Origin: VRUE01 sp036376915
GTDB taxonomy: Bacteria > Actinomycetota > Thermoleophilia > Solirubrobacterales > 70-9
Length of the DNA: 16,928 nt
Direction: 5' to 3'
Assembly (NCBI GenBank): GCA_036376915.1
Contig: DASUZK010000097.1
Span: 1 to 16,928 of the forward strand
The translations under genes were made by a program, and so were the position numbers. Below, piece by piece: positions 6,975 to 13,632 of this stretch. A model generated the notes under the pieces. It was not told where the DNA came from. It worked only from the letters and a program-made list of their open reading frames with translations, and made no database searches. Each line of letters opens with the position of its first letter. Within the stretch, counting starts at the first letter, position 1.

Positions 6975-8252
6975 TCAGGCCTGCGCAGGCTCCAGCCGGG
7001 TGGGGTCCGCCGGCGCCGCCGAGCCGGCTGCCTTCCTCTCCTGCGCCGTCTGCCATAGAGCCGCGACGATGCAGACGAACATCGCGACGATCTGCACCCG
7101 GTAGCGGAACGCGGTGCCCGCGTTGCCGGAGCTGAGCGCGTAGGCCATCAGCAGGAAGAAGGCGAGGTAGATCAGGGGACCGGCGCGGGCGATGATGCTC
7201 CCCCGGCTCCGGTACAGCGTCCTGATCAGGAAGAAGAGCGCTATGTAGGCCGCCGCCGTGCCGAGCAGGCCGAGGCCCTGGCTGATGTTTCCCAGCTGCC
7301 ACGGGAAGGGCCGGACGACGATGTCGAACGAGCGTCGCGGCAGGTTCCTGATGACGGCGCCGCGGGTCGAGAAGTCGACCTGTTCCAGCTTCAGGTTCGC
7401 GTTGCCCGCTGCGTTGAATTCCTGGGGGCGCTGGACGTTCTTCTCCAGGCTCTCGTCGGTCGAGGCCCGCAGCACGGTGGGAGCGGCGACCGCGGCGAAG
7501 AGGATGACCGCGCCGACCAGGGCCAGGGAGCGGATGGCGGCGCGATGCTCGGCCCGCAACCCGGCGTGCAGCAGGATCGCGGCGCCGGCGGCGATCAGGA
7601 ACCAGCCGGCGTACTGGCGGGTCGCCACCGCGATCAGGCAGCCGGCGACGACGATCAGCAGGCTGCGGGGCTCCCCCCGCTTCCAGACCTTGGCGCCGCC
7701 CAGGGCGACGAGCCCAATCGCCAGCAGCATGTTCGCCTCCTTGTGCAGGAGGCTGGAGAAGAAGATGCTGGCGGGCTCCAGGGCGAGCAGCCACATCGCC
7801 ATCACCGAGGCCCGCGGCCCGGCCAGCTCGTAGACGGCGGCGGCCAGCAGCACCAGGCCGGCAACGGCGATCCCCACCTCGGTCACCCGCATCGCCAGCT
7901 CCGGGGAGTCGAACAGCGCCTGCTGCACGGCGAGCACGAAGACGTGCAGTTCCTCCAGCAGCGCGTGGGTCCACTCCCCCGAGCCGAAGGGCGTTTCGAC
8001 GATCAGGTCGGCTTTGTCGCGGAAGATCAGCTCGTCGCCGCCGCGCAGCTCCCGCGCCACCGGCGTCAGCGAGATCAGGCCGCCGGCGAGGATGCGCAGG
8101 GCGAGGGCCGCCATCGCCGCCGGGCCGACCGCGAACCCCGGCCTGCTGCGGCCGAGGGCGTTGACGAGGACGATGATCGCCACTCCCCCCAGGGCGGCCA
8201 TGGCCATCGTCACCAGAACGGCATGGAGGCTCTGGTCGGCGGTCGGCTCCAT
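6975..8252 (-). CDS. Multi-pass membrane protein, possible Wzy-like polymerase or GT-C glycosyltransferase
   Basis: 425 residues from ATG 8252. I count about ten hydrophobic segments, for example LVTMAMAALGGVAIIVLVNAL near the N-terminus and PLIYLAFFLLMAYAL near the end. Between the second and third lies a polar loop with GGDELIFRDKAD, similar in place to the acidic loop of GT-C enzymes. A segment FFSSLLHKEANMLLAIG and a long loop with RPQEFNAAGNANLKLEQVDF also stand out. GNAGTAFRYRVQI precedes the last helix. I do not recognise a named family with confidence. The neighbours (sulfotransferase, Wzz/BY-kinase, WecA-like) make a polymerase or lipid-linked-sugar transferase the best guess. It is transcribed divergently from the Wzz/BY-kinase. 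Confidence 0.7.
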   Translation of the reverse strand: MEPTADQSLHAVLVTMAMAALGGVAIIVLVNALGRSRPGFAVGPAAMAALALRILAGGLISLTPVARELRGGDELIFRDKADLIVETPFGSGEWTHALLEELHVFVLAVQQALFDSPELAMRVTEVGIAVAGLVLLAAAVYELAGPRASVMAMWLLALEPASIFFSSLLHKEANMLLAIGLVALGGAKVWKRGEPRSLLIVVAGCLIAVATRQYAGWFLIAAGAAILLHAGLRAEHRAAIRSLALVGAVILFAAVAAPTVLRASTDESLEKNVQRPQEFNAAGNANLKLEQVDFSTRGAVIRNLPRRSFDIVVRPFPWQLGNISQGLGLLGTAAAYIALFFLIRTLYRSRGSIIARAGPLIYLAFFLLMAYALSSGNAGTAFRYRVQIVAMFVCIVAALWQTAQERKAAGSAAPADPTRLEPAQA

Positions 8253-8262
8253 CTGCGCTTGG

Positions 8263-8268
8263 ACGATA
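8263..8268 (-). promoter_or_regulatory. Possible -10 (TATCGT) for the membrane protein gene
   Basis: On the minus strand TATCGT lies 10 bases upstream of ATG 8252. It fits TANNNT, would give a very short leader, and no Shine-Dalgarno is visible before the ATG. No -35 is evident. Confidence 0.35.
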
Positions 8269-8324
8269 GCCGGGCGCCTGCCGAAGGTGGCGCTTTTCGG
8301 CTGTCTGACCGCGAATTGAAATCT

Positions 8325-8375
8325 CGCTGTCTCTGGACGCCTATACAAGAGACCCCGCTGTCTTCGCTGCCTATA
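8325..8375 (+). repeat. Imperfect 20/21-base direct repeat containing two -10-like elements
   Basis: CGCTGTCT-N6-GCCTATA at 8325-8345 recurs as CGCTGTCT-N5-GCCTATA at 8356-8375, about 30 bases apart. The first copy runs into TATACA and the second into TATAAT. It could be a duplicated promoter or a double binding site for a regulator of the Wzz/BY-kinase gene. Confidence 0.55.
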
Positions 8376-8377
8376 AT
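8372..8377 (+). promoter_or_regulatory. Consensus -10 (TATAAT) of the Wzz/BY-kinase gene
   Basis: A perfect TATAAT ends 10 bases before GTG 8388, giving a leader of only a few bases or none. No TTGACA-like -35 lies at the usual distance, so an activator binding the upstream repeat is possible. Confidence 0.6.
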
Positions 8378-8387
8378 TTTCTGCTCC

Positions 8388-9941
8388 GTGACCGAGCCCC
8401 GCCAGGAAGGCCTGGACATTCGTCAGTGGGGGCGACTCGTGTGGCGCCGCAAGTGGCTGCTGCTCGCGATCGTCATCGCGATCCCCATCGCCGTCTACGT
8501 CGGCTCCTCGCTGCTGCCGAAGACCTACCAGTCCGCGGCGACGATCAACGTGCAGGCGACCGCCGGAGCCTCGACGCTGTTCTCGAACGTCAGCTCCAAG
8601 TCCGACACCGACGAAGTGCAGACGCTGATCGGAACGACCGTGGTCGGCCGCCGCGCGGCCCGAATCCTGGGCCTGCCGCCCTCCAGCGCAAAGGAGCTCC
8701 TCACCCACGTCTCGGTGGCGCCGACCAACCCCGCCGAAACCGACAGCAACTTCCTCACGATCACCGCCCAGGACTCCGACGCGGAGACGGCTGCGGACAT
8801 CGCCAACGCCTTTGCCCGGGCCGTCTCCCAGGCCAGGACCTTCAACGCGATCCGCAACATCGACCGCACGATCGCGACGCTGGAGGGACAGCTGAAATCC
8901 AGCAGCGACGAGTCCTCCCAGGAAGCGATTGCCGCCCAGCTGCAGGAACTGCGCGGGCTGCGGGCGACCCAGGCCGGGACCACCTCGATAGTCGAAGTCG
9001 CGACCCCGGCGGCGGCGCCGATCTCGCCGAAGCCGAAACGCAACACGGTGATCGCGCTGATCCTCTCGATCCTGACCGCCGCCGCGCTGGCGCCGCTGCT
9101 CGACCGCCTCGACCGCCGCATCCGCGAACCGGGTGAGATGGAGGACCTGCTCGACGCGCCGGTGCTGGCGATGATCCCCGACGACGCCTTCCCGGGCCAC
9201 CCACCCGGCCTGCACGTGCGCGAGTCCTTCCAGACGCTGCGCGCCAGCCTCACCTACTTCAACGTCGACCGCTCGCTCTCGACCCTGGTCGTCGCCAGCC
9301 CGATCCAGCAGGACGGCAAGACGACGGTCGCCGTCAACCTCGCCCTCGCCTACGCCCTCGACGAACGCGACGTCGTCCTCATCGACGGGGACCTTCGCCG
9401 CCCCCAGGTGGCGACCCGACTGGGCAAGGAGGTCGAGTTCGGGCTCGACTCGGTGCTGGTCGGCGAGCGGACGCTGGAGGAGACGCTCGTCAACGTCGAC
9501 GCCGGCGCCGGGCGCCTGCGGATCCTGCCCGGGGCGGCCCCGCCGCCGAATCCCGCCGTGATGCTCGGCTCGCAACGGATGCGCTCGCTGCTCGCCGAAC
9601 TCTCCGAGCAGGTCGACATGGTCGTGATCGACACCCCCGGGCTGCTAGCCGTCAGCGACGCGATCCCGCTCTTCAGCCAGGTTGCCGGCAACGTGATCGT
9701 CTCGCGCTTGAACAAAACACCGAAGGACGCGGTGCTCCGCGCCAAGCAGGTGATCAACTCGGCCGGTGGGACCGTGCTGGGCAGCGTCGTCACCGGCGCC
9801 CACGCCGGCGGGATCTACGGCTACTACGGGTACTACGGCTACTACGGCGCCCAGAACGACCGCGACAAGGCGGAGTCCGGCAAGAACGGTCGCCTCCGCA
9901 GCCTCTCCGGCAGCTTCCGCCGCTCCGGCGACTCCCAGTAG
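8388..9941 (+). CDS. Wzz chain-length regulator fused to a BY-family tyrosine kinase
   Basis: 517 residues from GTG 8388. A transmembrane helix at about residues 22-41 is followed by an extracytoplasmic Wzz domain with coiled-coil potential (residues about 45-215), and a second helix lies at about 219-238. The cytoplasmic kinase has Walker A ASPIQQDGKTTVAVNLA (Lys311), Walker A' VVLIDGDLRRP (Asp333, Asp335) and Walker B VVIDTPG (Asp415). The tail IYGYYGYYGYYG holds seven tyrosines (477-486) that would be the autophosphorylation cluster. Such proteins set polysaccharide chain length through cycles of phosphorylation. The domain order matches CapAB/CpsCD fused into one chain. It has its own TATAAT promoter and is followed by the R2 and R3 repeats. 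No partner phosphatase lies in the window. Confidence 0.9.
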   Translation: MTEPRQEGLDIRQWGRLVWRRKWLLLAIVIAIPIAVYVGSSLLPKTYQSAATINVQATAGASTLFSNVSSKSDTDEVQTLIGTTVVGRRAARILGLPPSSAKELLTHVSVAPTNPAETDSNFLTITAQDSDAETAADIANAFARAVSQARTFNAIRNIDRTIATLEGQLKSSSDESSQEAIAAQLQELRGLRATQAGTTSIVEVATPAAAPISPKPKRNTVIALILSILTAAALAPLLDRLDRRIREPGEMEDLLDAPVLAMIPDDAFPGHPPGLHVRESFQTLRASLTYFNVDRSLSTLVVASPIQQDGKTTVAVNLALAYALDERDVVLIDGDLRRPQVATRLGKEVEFGLDSVLVGERTLEETLVNVDAGAGRLRILPGAAPPPNPAVMLGSQRMRSLLAELSEQVDMVVIDTPGLLAVSDAIPLFSQVAGNVIVSRLNKTPKDAVLRAKQVINSAGGTVLGSVVTGAHAGGIYGYYGYYGYYGAQNDRDKAESGKNGRLRSLSGSFRRSGDSQ

Positions 9942-9948
9942 CGGCAGG

Positions 9949-9990
9949 GAGGCCATCGGGGGTCCCCTCCCCCAGGCCGCTTCGCGGGAG
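9949..9990 (-). repeat. Half copy R2 of the hairpin repeat
   Basis: One arm plus the apical core (AGGCCGCTTCGCGGGAG at 9974-9990) match R3 and the reverse complement of R1, but the second arm is replaced by unrelated sequence after 9990. It begins 8 bases after the BY-kinase stop. I list it on the minus strand because its core has the orientation opposite to R1. Confidence 0.7.
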
Positions 9991-10003
9991 TGACGAGCCG
10001 GTA

Positions 10004-10069
10004 GGGCCGTCGGGGGGACCTCCTCAGGCCGCTTCGCGGGAGTTCCTGAGGAGGTCCCCCCGACGGCCT
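10004..10069 (-). terminator. Tall hairpin R3 (25-bp stem) overlapping the 3' end of the GT4 gene
   Basis: Arms 10004-10028 and 10045-10069 pair at 24 Watson-Crick positions plus one G-T, around a 16-base loop that carries the shared core (10026-10042). Bases 10024-10069 are also the last codons and stop of the GT4 gene. It lies between convergent genes and may end transcription from both sides, although there is no T-tract. Confidence 0.65.
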
Positions 10070-11262
10070 CGCACCTCGATGAGCTTTTGGTAGAGCGCGT
10101 CTACGTCGGTGAGGAGCCGCTTGGCGCTGTAGCTGTCGATTGCGTGGCGGCGGGCTGCGGCACCACAGCGCTCGCGGCGTTCGGGGTCGGCGGCCATTTC
10201 GACGATGGCCGCCGCCAGCGCTGTGGCATCGCCCTGTGGTGTGAGGACCCCGGTGTCTTCGCCGACGACCTCGCGCACGCCGCCGACGTCGGTTGCTACC
10301 GCGGGCAGGCCAGCCGCCGCCGCTTCGATCAGGGAGACGGGCGTGCCCTCGTTGTCGGAGGAGAGGACGGCGAGGTCGGCGGCGGCGAAGACCGGGGGCA
10401 GCTCGCGGCGGTAGCCGAGGAAGAGCACGTCGCCGGCGATGCCGAGCTCGGCCGCCTGGCGCTCCAGCCGCGGGCGTTCCTCGCCGTCGCCGACGACCGC
10501 CAGCCGCAGGCGCGGATCGGCCTCTCTGGCCTGCGCCAGAGCCTCCAGGAGCAGGTCTAGGCGCTTGATCGGGACGATGCGGCCGACGAAGACCAGGAGG
10601 ATCTCCCCGTCGCCGACCCCCAGCTCCGCGCGCGAGGCGGCCCGTAGCTCGCCCGGAAGCTCGACCAGGCGATCGAGGTCGAGCCCGAGGGGCAGGACCC
10701 GGAACTTCGACGGCGGTGCGACGCCGAGGCGGACGAGGTCGTCGACCGTCGCCTGGCTGACCCCGATCAGGCAGTCGCTGACCCGGGCGAGGGCGCGCTC
10801 CATCTCGAGGTAGAGCCGCGACTTGGGGGCACCGAAGTAGCCCTCGAGGACGTGGCCGTGGTAAGTGTGGACCACCGCCGGACGGGGGCGGACGGCGAGG
10901 GCCGCCTGACGCCCGAGGAAGCCCGCCTTCGCCGTGTGGGTGTGGACGACGTGCGGCCGGAAGCCCCGCACCAGGCGGACCAGCTTCGCCAGCGCCTGCG
11001 CGTCGCGGGCCGGCTGCACCGGCTGCTGCAGCTCGGGGAGGTGGCGCATCGTCGCGCCCTCCTCCTCGGCCAGCCCGGCGAGCGACTCCTCGCCCGAGGC
11101 GAGGCTGCCGTGGACGAGCAGGGTCTCGTAGCGGTCCGGGCTGAACCGCCTGCCGCTGAGCAGGGCGGCGATGTGAGCCGGCCCCCCCATGTTGAGGCGG
11201 CCGATGACCTGCAGGACGCGCAGGCGCTCCCCCTTCTCCGAATCGGCTGCTGGCGGAATCAC
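10024..11262 (-). CDS. GT4-family glycosyltransferase
   Basis: 412 residues, GT-B fold, cytoplasmic or membrane-associated. The N-terminal half begins LRVLQVIGRLNMGGPAHIAALL and contains HVVHTHTAKAGFLGRQAAL, the acceptor-side Rossmann domain. The C-terminal half has LVFVGRIVPIKRLDLLLEAL and SDNEGTPVSLIEAAAAGLPAVATDVGG, the EX7E-type nucleotide-sugar site of GT4. The start is GTG 11262, the only one that keeps the first strand; no ribosome binding site is visible. TAGCCT at 11273-11278 could give it a separate leaderless transcript. It follows the WecA-like gene by 33 bases and is probably in the same leftward unit. The last codons (RGRRGDLLRNSREAA) are encoded by hairpin R3. The donor sugar is unknown. 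Confidence 0.87.
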   Translation of the reverse strand: MIPPAADSEKGERLRVLQVIGRLNMGGPAHIAALLSGRRFSPDRYETLLVHGSLASGEESLAGLAEEEGATMRHLPELQQPVQPARDAQALAKLVRLVRGFRPHVVHTHTAKAGFLGRQAALAVRPRPAVVHTYHGHVLEGYFGAPKSRLYLEMERALARVSDCLIGVSQATVDDLVRLGVAPPSKFRVLPLGLDLDRLVELPGELRAASRAELGVGDGEILLVFVGRIVPIKRLDLLLEALAQAREADPRLRLAVVGDGEERPRLERQAAELGIAGDVLFLGYRRELPPVFAAADLAVLSSDNEGTPVSLIEAAAAGLPAVATDVGGVREVVGEDTGVLTPQGDATALAAAIVEMAADPERRERCGAAARRHAIDSYSAKRLLTDVDALYQKLIEVRGRRGDLLRNSREAA

Positions 11263-11295
11263 GTGCCGACGCAGGCTAGATGGTTGATCTATGCG

Positions 11296-12324
11296 TCAGG
11301 CAGACCACTCGGTCGTGGGGGCGGGAGCCCAGTCCGGCGACTCCAGCAGCGCCACCACAGCGACGCCGACGAGGATCAGGACGGTCGCGGCGAAGGCGGC
11401 AACCGACTTGTCGCTCCCGGCGAGGACGGCGCCGGCACCGGTCAGGACCGCCTGTGAGGCCGCCAGGACGAGCGCCACGCGGCGGGCCGAGCCCAGCTTC
11501 GCGCGCAGCCTGTGGGTCAGGTGGTCGCGGCCACCGACGAAGACGCCGGCGCCCCGCCGCAGCCGCGAGACGACGACCAGGGCCGTGTCCAGGGCCGGAA
11601 GCCCGACCAGTACCACCGCGACCGGAACGAAGGCCCAGCCGAGGTCCCCGGTCCCGGGAACCGCCATGATCGCCGCCGCGACGACGAAGCCGATCGGCAT
11701 GCTGCCGCCGTCGCCGAGGAAGATGCGCGACGGCGAGGCGAGGTTGAAGGGGAGGAAACCGAGGCAGGCGCCGGAAAGGGCGAGCGCGATAGCGGCCAGC
11801 TCGGCGCTTCCCTGGGCCAGAGCGAGCACCCCGAGGGTCGCCCCGGAGACGGCGGCGACCGTGCCGGTGGCGCCGTCCATGTTGTCCATCAGGTTGAAGG
11901 CGTTGACGACGCCGGTGACGAAGACGACCGTCAGCACCAGGTTGAGCAGGTCGCTGGCGAAGAGGTCCCAGCCGACCCCCCCGGCGAAGAGGACGCCCGC
12001 CGCCGCGACCTCGATCGCGAGCCGCGTCAGCGGCCCCAGCCCGTAGCGGTCGTCGATCGTCCCCACCCCAAGCAGGACGACGGCACCGATCGCGATCGGG
12101 ACGAAGGCGCTGGAGCCGCTGCCGAAGAGGGCGCTGGCGACGAGCATGCCGCCGATGACGGCAGTGCCTCCAAGGTAGGGAGTTGGGCTGTCGTGACCCT
12201 TGTAGCCGACCGGGTGATCGTAGAAGCCGGTGCGACCGGCGAGCCGGATCGCCAGCGGGGTCAGCAGCAGAGTGGCCACGATGGCCACGAGAAAAGCGAG
12301 CTCGGGGCCCACGCTGCCGACCAC
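11296..12324 (-). CDS. WecA/TagO-type undecaprenyl-phosphate sugar-1-phosphate transferase
   Basis: 342 residues with about ten or eleven membrane helices. It transfers GlcNAc-1-P or a related sugar phosphate to undecaprenyl phosphate to start a cell-surface glycan. Family motifs are all present: GTIDDR (Asp91, Asp92), NAFNLMDNMDG (Asn144, Asp147, Asn148, Asp150), FLGDGGSM (Asp205) and VGGRDHLTHRL (His268, His271, Arg272). The PTPYLGG loop near residue 47 is also typical. The MraY alternative is unlikely because there is no peptidoglycan context. The start is GTG 12324, three bases after the SDR stop, so the two genes are in one transcript. Residues 331-342 (WAPAPTTEWSA region) form a short polar tail. 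Confidence 0.9.
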   Translation of the reverse strand: MVGSVGPELAFLVAIVATLLLTPLAIRLAGRTGFYDHPVGYKGHDSPTPYLGGTAVIGGMLVASALFGSGSSAFVPIAIGAVVLLGVGTIDDRYGLGPLTRLAIEVAAAGVLFAGGVGWDLFASDLLNLVLTVVFVTGVVNAFNLMDNMDGATGTVAAVSGATLGVLALAQGSAELAAIALALSGACLGFLPFNLASPSRIFLGDGGSMPIGFVVAAAIMAVPGTGDLGWAFVPVAVVLVGLPALDTALVVVSRLRRGAGVFVGGRDHLTHRLRAKLGSARRVALVLAASQAVLTGAGAVLAGSDKSVAAFAATVLILVGVAVVALLESPDWAPAPTTEWSA

Positions 12325-12327
12325 CGC

Positions 12328-13374
12328 CTAGGCGTCTACCAGGGGATCGACTGCCGTGCCCTCGCTGAATTCGACGATCTCGCCGTCGGCGGTGGACAGG
12401 GCGTCGGCGGCCGCACGCTTGCGCTCAAAGGCGGCGACGTCGTCGATCGCCTCCTCGATGCCGCGGGTCGAGCGCCAGCCCGTCATCTGCTCCAGCGCCG
12501 TGGTGTCGGGGCAGCGCCGGCCAAGCTCCTCAAAGCCCTCGCCGTAGGCCTCCGCATAGGGCACCATCTGGATGCCGGAGCTGGAGCCGGTGCGCTCGAT
12601 CACGGCTTCCGCCAGCTCGAGGATCGTGATCTCGGAGGAGCGTCCGACGTTGAACGCGGTGCCGCGCGCGCCCTCCTCGTCCATCAGCATGATCAGAGCC
12701 CGGGTCGTGTCGTAGACGTGCGAGAAGCAGCGAGACTGGCTGCCGTCGCCGTAGACGGTCAGATCCTGCCCTTCGAGGGCCTGCACGACGAAGCGCGGCA
12801 ACACCATCCCATAGGCGCCGGTCTGCCGGGGGCCCACGGCGTTGAAGAGGCGGGCGACGACCGTGTCAGCTTCGCGCTCGCGGTGGTAGCCGAGGACGAG
12901 CGCCTCGCCAAAGGCCTTCGCGGTCGAGTAGGACCAGCGAGCGATCGAGGGCGGGCCCAGCACGCGGTCGGAGTGCTCGGTCAGGCCGGCGCTGCCGTTC
13001 TTGCCGTAGATCTCCGAAGTGGAGGCGAAGAGGAGCCGCCGGCCGAGCCGGTGTGCGCCCTCTGTGATGACATGGGTCGCGCGCACGCTGCGGCTGAGCG
13101 AGTCGACCGAGCGCTGCACGATCAGCTTCACCCCGACCGCCGAGGCGAGGTGGAAGCAGGCGTCGGCCCACTCCATGCACTCGTCGACCAGCTCCGCGTC
13201 GCATACGGACCCCTCGACCAGCTCGGCCTGGCCGGTTGCGACCGCGTCGGCGACGTTCTCGACACTGCCGGTGCTGAGGTCGTCGAGGACGAGCACCTCG
13301 TCCCCCCGCGCAACCAAGGCGTCTGTCAGGTGAGAGCCGACGAATCCTGCCCCCCCTGTGATCAGGTATCGCAC
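12328..13374 (-). CDS. Extended SDR NAD-dependent sugar epimerase/dehydratase
   Basis: 348 residues from GTG 13374. The NAD-binding motif is ITGGAGFVGSHL (residues 5-16). LLFASTSEIYG holds the catalytic Ser/Thr region (118-120), and YSTAK gives Tyr149 and Lys153. RWSYSTAKAFGEAL and VYGDGSQSRCFSHVYD are shared with UDP-glucuronate decarboxylases, GalE-like and related UDP-sugar SDRs. Which reaction it performs cannot be settled from motifs; UDP-sugar 4-epimerase or UDP-xylose synthase type are the main options. The product probably feeds the GT4 encoded downstream. It is the first gene of a leftward operon with the WecA-like and GT4 genes. The last 25 residues (ALSTADGEIVEFSEGTAVD...) are an acidic tail unusual for the family. 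Confidence 0.85.
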   Translation of the reverse strand: MRYLITGGAGFVGSHLTDALVARGDEVLVLDDLSTGSVENVADAVATGQAELVEGSVCDAELVDECMEWADACFHLASAVGVKLIVQRSVDSLSRSVRATHVITEGAHRLGRRLLFASTSEIYGKNGSAGLTEHSDRVLGPPSIARWSYSTAKAFGEALVLGYHREREADTVVARLFNAVGPRQTGAYGMVLPRFVVQALEGQDLTVYGDGSQSRCFSHVYDTTRALIMLMDEEGARGTAFNVGRSSEITILELAEAVIERTGSSSGIQMVPYAEAYGEGFEELGRRCPDTTALEQMTGWRSTRGIEEAIDDVAAFERKRAAADALSTADGEIVEFSEGTAVDPLVDA

Positions 13375-13382
13375 CTAGGCAT

Positions 13383-13387
13383 CTCCC
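13383..13387 (-). promoter_or_regulatory. Shine-Dalgarno of the SDR gene
   Basis: GGGAG on the minus strand lies 8 bases upstream of GTG 13374 and supports that start. Confidence 0.5.
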
Positions 13388-13446
13388 ATATTCGTCATCA
13401 CCCTGCCGACCACCTAAGCTGGCGGCTCTTCGCAAGACCTTAAATT

Positions 13447-13496
13447 CCCGTGAACTGCCCGTGAACTTCCCTGTTTCCCCATGTGAGTCATCTCAC
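13447..13496. promoter_or_regulatory. Operator-like repeats in the leader of the SDR operon
   Basis: CCCGTGAACT occurs at 13447-13456 and again at 13458-13467, an 11-base period that places both copies on the same face of the helix. Sixteen bases further, GTGAG-TCAT-CTCAC (13483-13496) is an inverted repeat. Both lie downstream of the predicted promoter, in the roughly 140-base leader, where a bound repressor or an RNA element could act. The surrounding DNA is only about 50% G+C. Confidence 0.4.
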
Positions 13497-13521
13497 GCAA
13501 GAGGCGAAACGACTCGGAAGC

Positions 13522-13550
13522 AGTAGACCAGAAACTCCCCCTAGTGTCAA
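13522..13550 (-). promoter_or_regulatory. Promoter of the SDR-WecA-GT4 operon (TTGACA-17-TCTACT)
   Basis: On the minus strand a perfect -35 TTGACA (13545-13550) is separated by 17 bases from TCTACT (13522-13527). It is the best two-part promoter in the window and points at the SDR gene, whose start lies about 140 bases downstream. Confidence 0.6.
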
Positions 13551-13632
13551 GGATAAGAGCTCGTCTTTATGTCGATGGCGACAGACACAGATGGCTCTGG
13601 AATGGGAATTGCAGGACCCGCGGGAATAGTTG

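Noticed and set aside
6975..9575. Long minus-strand open frame of 866 codons across the BY-kinase region
   Set aside because: Only the part from ATG 8252 leftward has a membrane-protein composition. The rest mirrors the BY-kinase coding strand and is Arg/Gly/Asp-rich noise typical of high-GC DNA.
12325..12334. Perfect palindrome CGCCTAGGCG over the SDR stop codon
   Set aside because: Ten bases of G/C-rich palindrome is expected by chance, and it lies inside an operon where a terminator or operator is unlikely.
13547..13632. Continuation of the repeat protein in a shifted frame (GITTIPAGPAIPIPEPSVSVAID)
   Set aside because: It looks protein-like but uses ATA, ACT, CCT and TAT codons unlike real genes here, and the main frame ends cleanly in the expected basic tail. 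A frameshift is possible but not supported.
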